A stretch of DNA of 6,404 bases, taken from contig JBFKUL010000177.1 of the NCBI GenBank assembly GCA_041635755.1, positions 1-6,404 on the forward strand, in the 5' to 3' direction. This DNA is from JBFKUL01 sp041635755. Its GTDB lineage: Bacteria > Pseudomonadota > Gammaproteobacteria > Burkholderiales > SG8-39. The notes beneath the pieces were generated by a model. That model was not told the origin of the DNA. It worked only from the letters and a program-made list of their open reading frames with translations, and ran no database searches. Below are positions 6,115 through 6,404 of the stretch, piece by piece. Made by a program: the position numbers and the translations under genes. The first letter of the stretch is position 1. Each line of letters opens with the position of its first letter.

Positions 6115-6404
6115 TAACCCTCCGTCCACCGCAGGCTTCGGTGCACCGCGGCGCGCCAGCGGCCGAGCAGCTCTGCCGCGGCCGATCGATCCATCTGCGG
6201 CTCGAAGCGTCGCTCGGCCTTCCACTGCGCCGCGAGCTCCTCGCGCGATTTCCACACGTCCACCGTGAGCCCGGCGAGATAGGCAGCGCCCAGCGCCGTG
6301 GTCTCGAGCACGCGCGGGCGCACCACCGGAACGCCGAGGATGTCGGCCTGGAACTGCATCAGCAGGTCGTTCGAGGTGGCACCGCCGTCGACGCGCAGTT
6401 CGGC
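6114..6404 (-). CDS. glpK: Glycerol kinase, C-terminal 96 residues (truncated by window)
   Basis: Read on the minus strand, the frame is open from the right edge to the stop codon at 6116-6114. It begins inside the conserved LRVDGGATSNDLLMQFQADI stretch, continues with VRPRVLETTALGAAYLAGL, and ends with a divergent W-rich tail (AAVHRSLRWTEG). These are the hallmark C-terminal motifs of FGGY-family glycerol kinases, where DGG-ND helps bind ATP and glycerol kinases specifically carry MQFQADI. The enzyme phosphorylates glycerol to sn-glycerol-3-phosphate in the cytosol. Most of the protein (about 400 residues) lies beyond the window, so integrity cannot be judged. It is convergent with the tldD/CoA-transferase operon and belongs to a separate unit, probably with other glycerol genes further right (inference). 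Confidence 0.95.
   Translation of the reverse strand, partial: AELRVDGGATSNDLLMQFQADILGVPVVRPRVLETTALGAAYLAGLTVDVWKSREELAAQWKAERRFEPQMDRSAAAELLGRWRAAVHRSLRWTEG

Overview
The window is gene-dense, about two-thirds G+C, and looks like the chromosome of a Gram-negative proteobacterium. The order yhdP - nitrilase-family amidase - tldD is one I associate with beta- and gammaproteobacteria; YhdP itself implies a double-membrane envelope. High GC and the protein character favour a betaproteobacterium (Burkholderiales/Rhodocyclales-like), but that is inference. I see no phage, IS, CRISPR, rRNA or tRNA signal.

Layout: five genes run head-to-tail on the + strand. (1) 1-2246 is the C-terminal ~747 residues of a YhdP/AsmA-like envelope protein, open at the left edge. 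(2) 2265-3068 is a complete Nit1/NitC-type carbon-nitrogen hydrolase with an intact Glu-Lys-Cys triad. (3) 3070-4548 is a complete TldD metalloprotease subunit with an intact HExxxH motif and C-terminal Cys. (4) 4545-5387 and (5) 5384-6106 form a two-subunit class I CoA-transferase-like pair. A sixth gene enters from the right on the - strand, 6114-6404: the C-terminus of glycerol kinase (GlpK), convergent with the operon. Spacings are 18 bp, 1 bp, then two 4-bp GTGA overlaps, so the five + strand genes read as one transcription unit with translational coupling at its end. No gap exceeds 18 bp, so there is no room for internal promoters outside coding sequence.

Function: YhdP acts in phospholipid delivery to the outer membrane, the Nit protein probably repairs deaminated glutathione, and TldD (with TldE/PmbA, not in this window) is a peptide-processing protease. 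No established pathway unites them. The tail pair is the most unusual part: both subunits are recognisable CoA-transferase folds, but the position of the catalytic glutamate in the beta subunit is Arg/Gln-rich (QRRAG), the position of the alternative IpdA-type catalytic glutamate in the alpha subunit reads TCPM, and the alpha N-terminal glycine loop is altered. This points to a non-transferase activity or unknown chemistry. A perfect 7-bp stem hairpin covers the convergent stop codons at 6095-6114.
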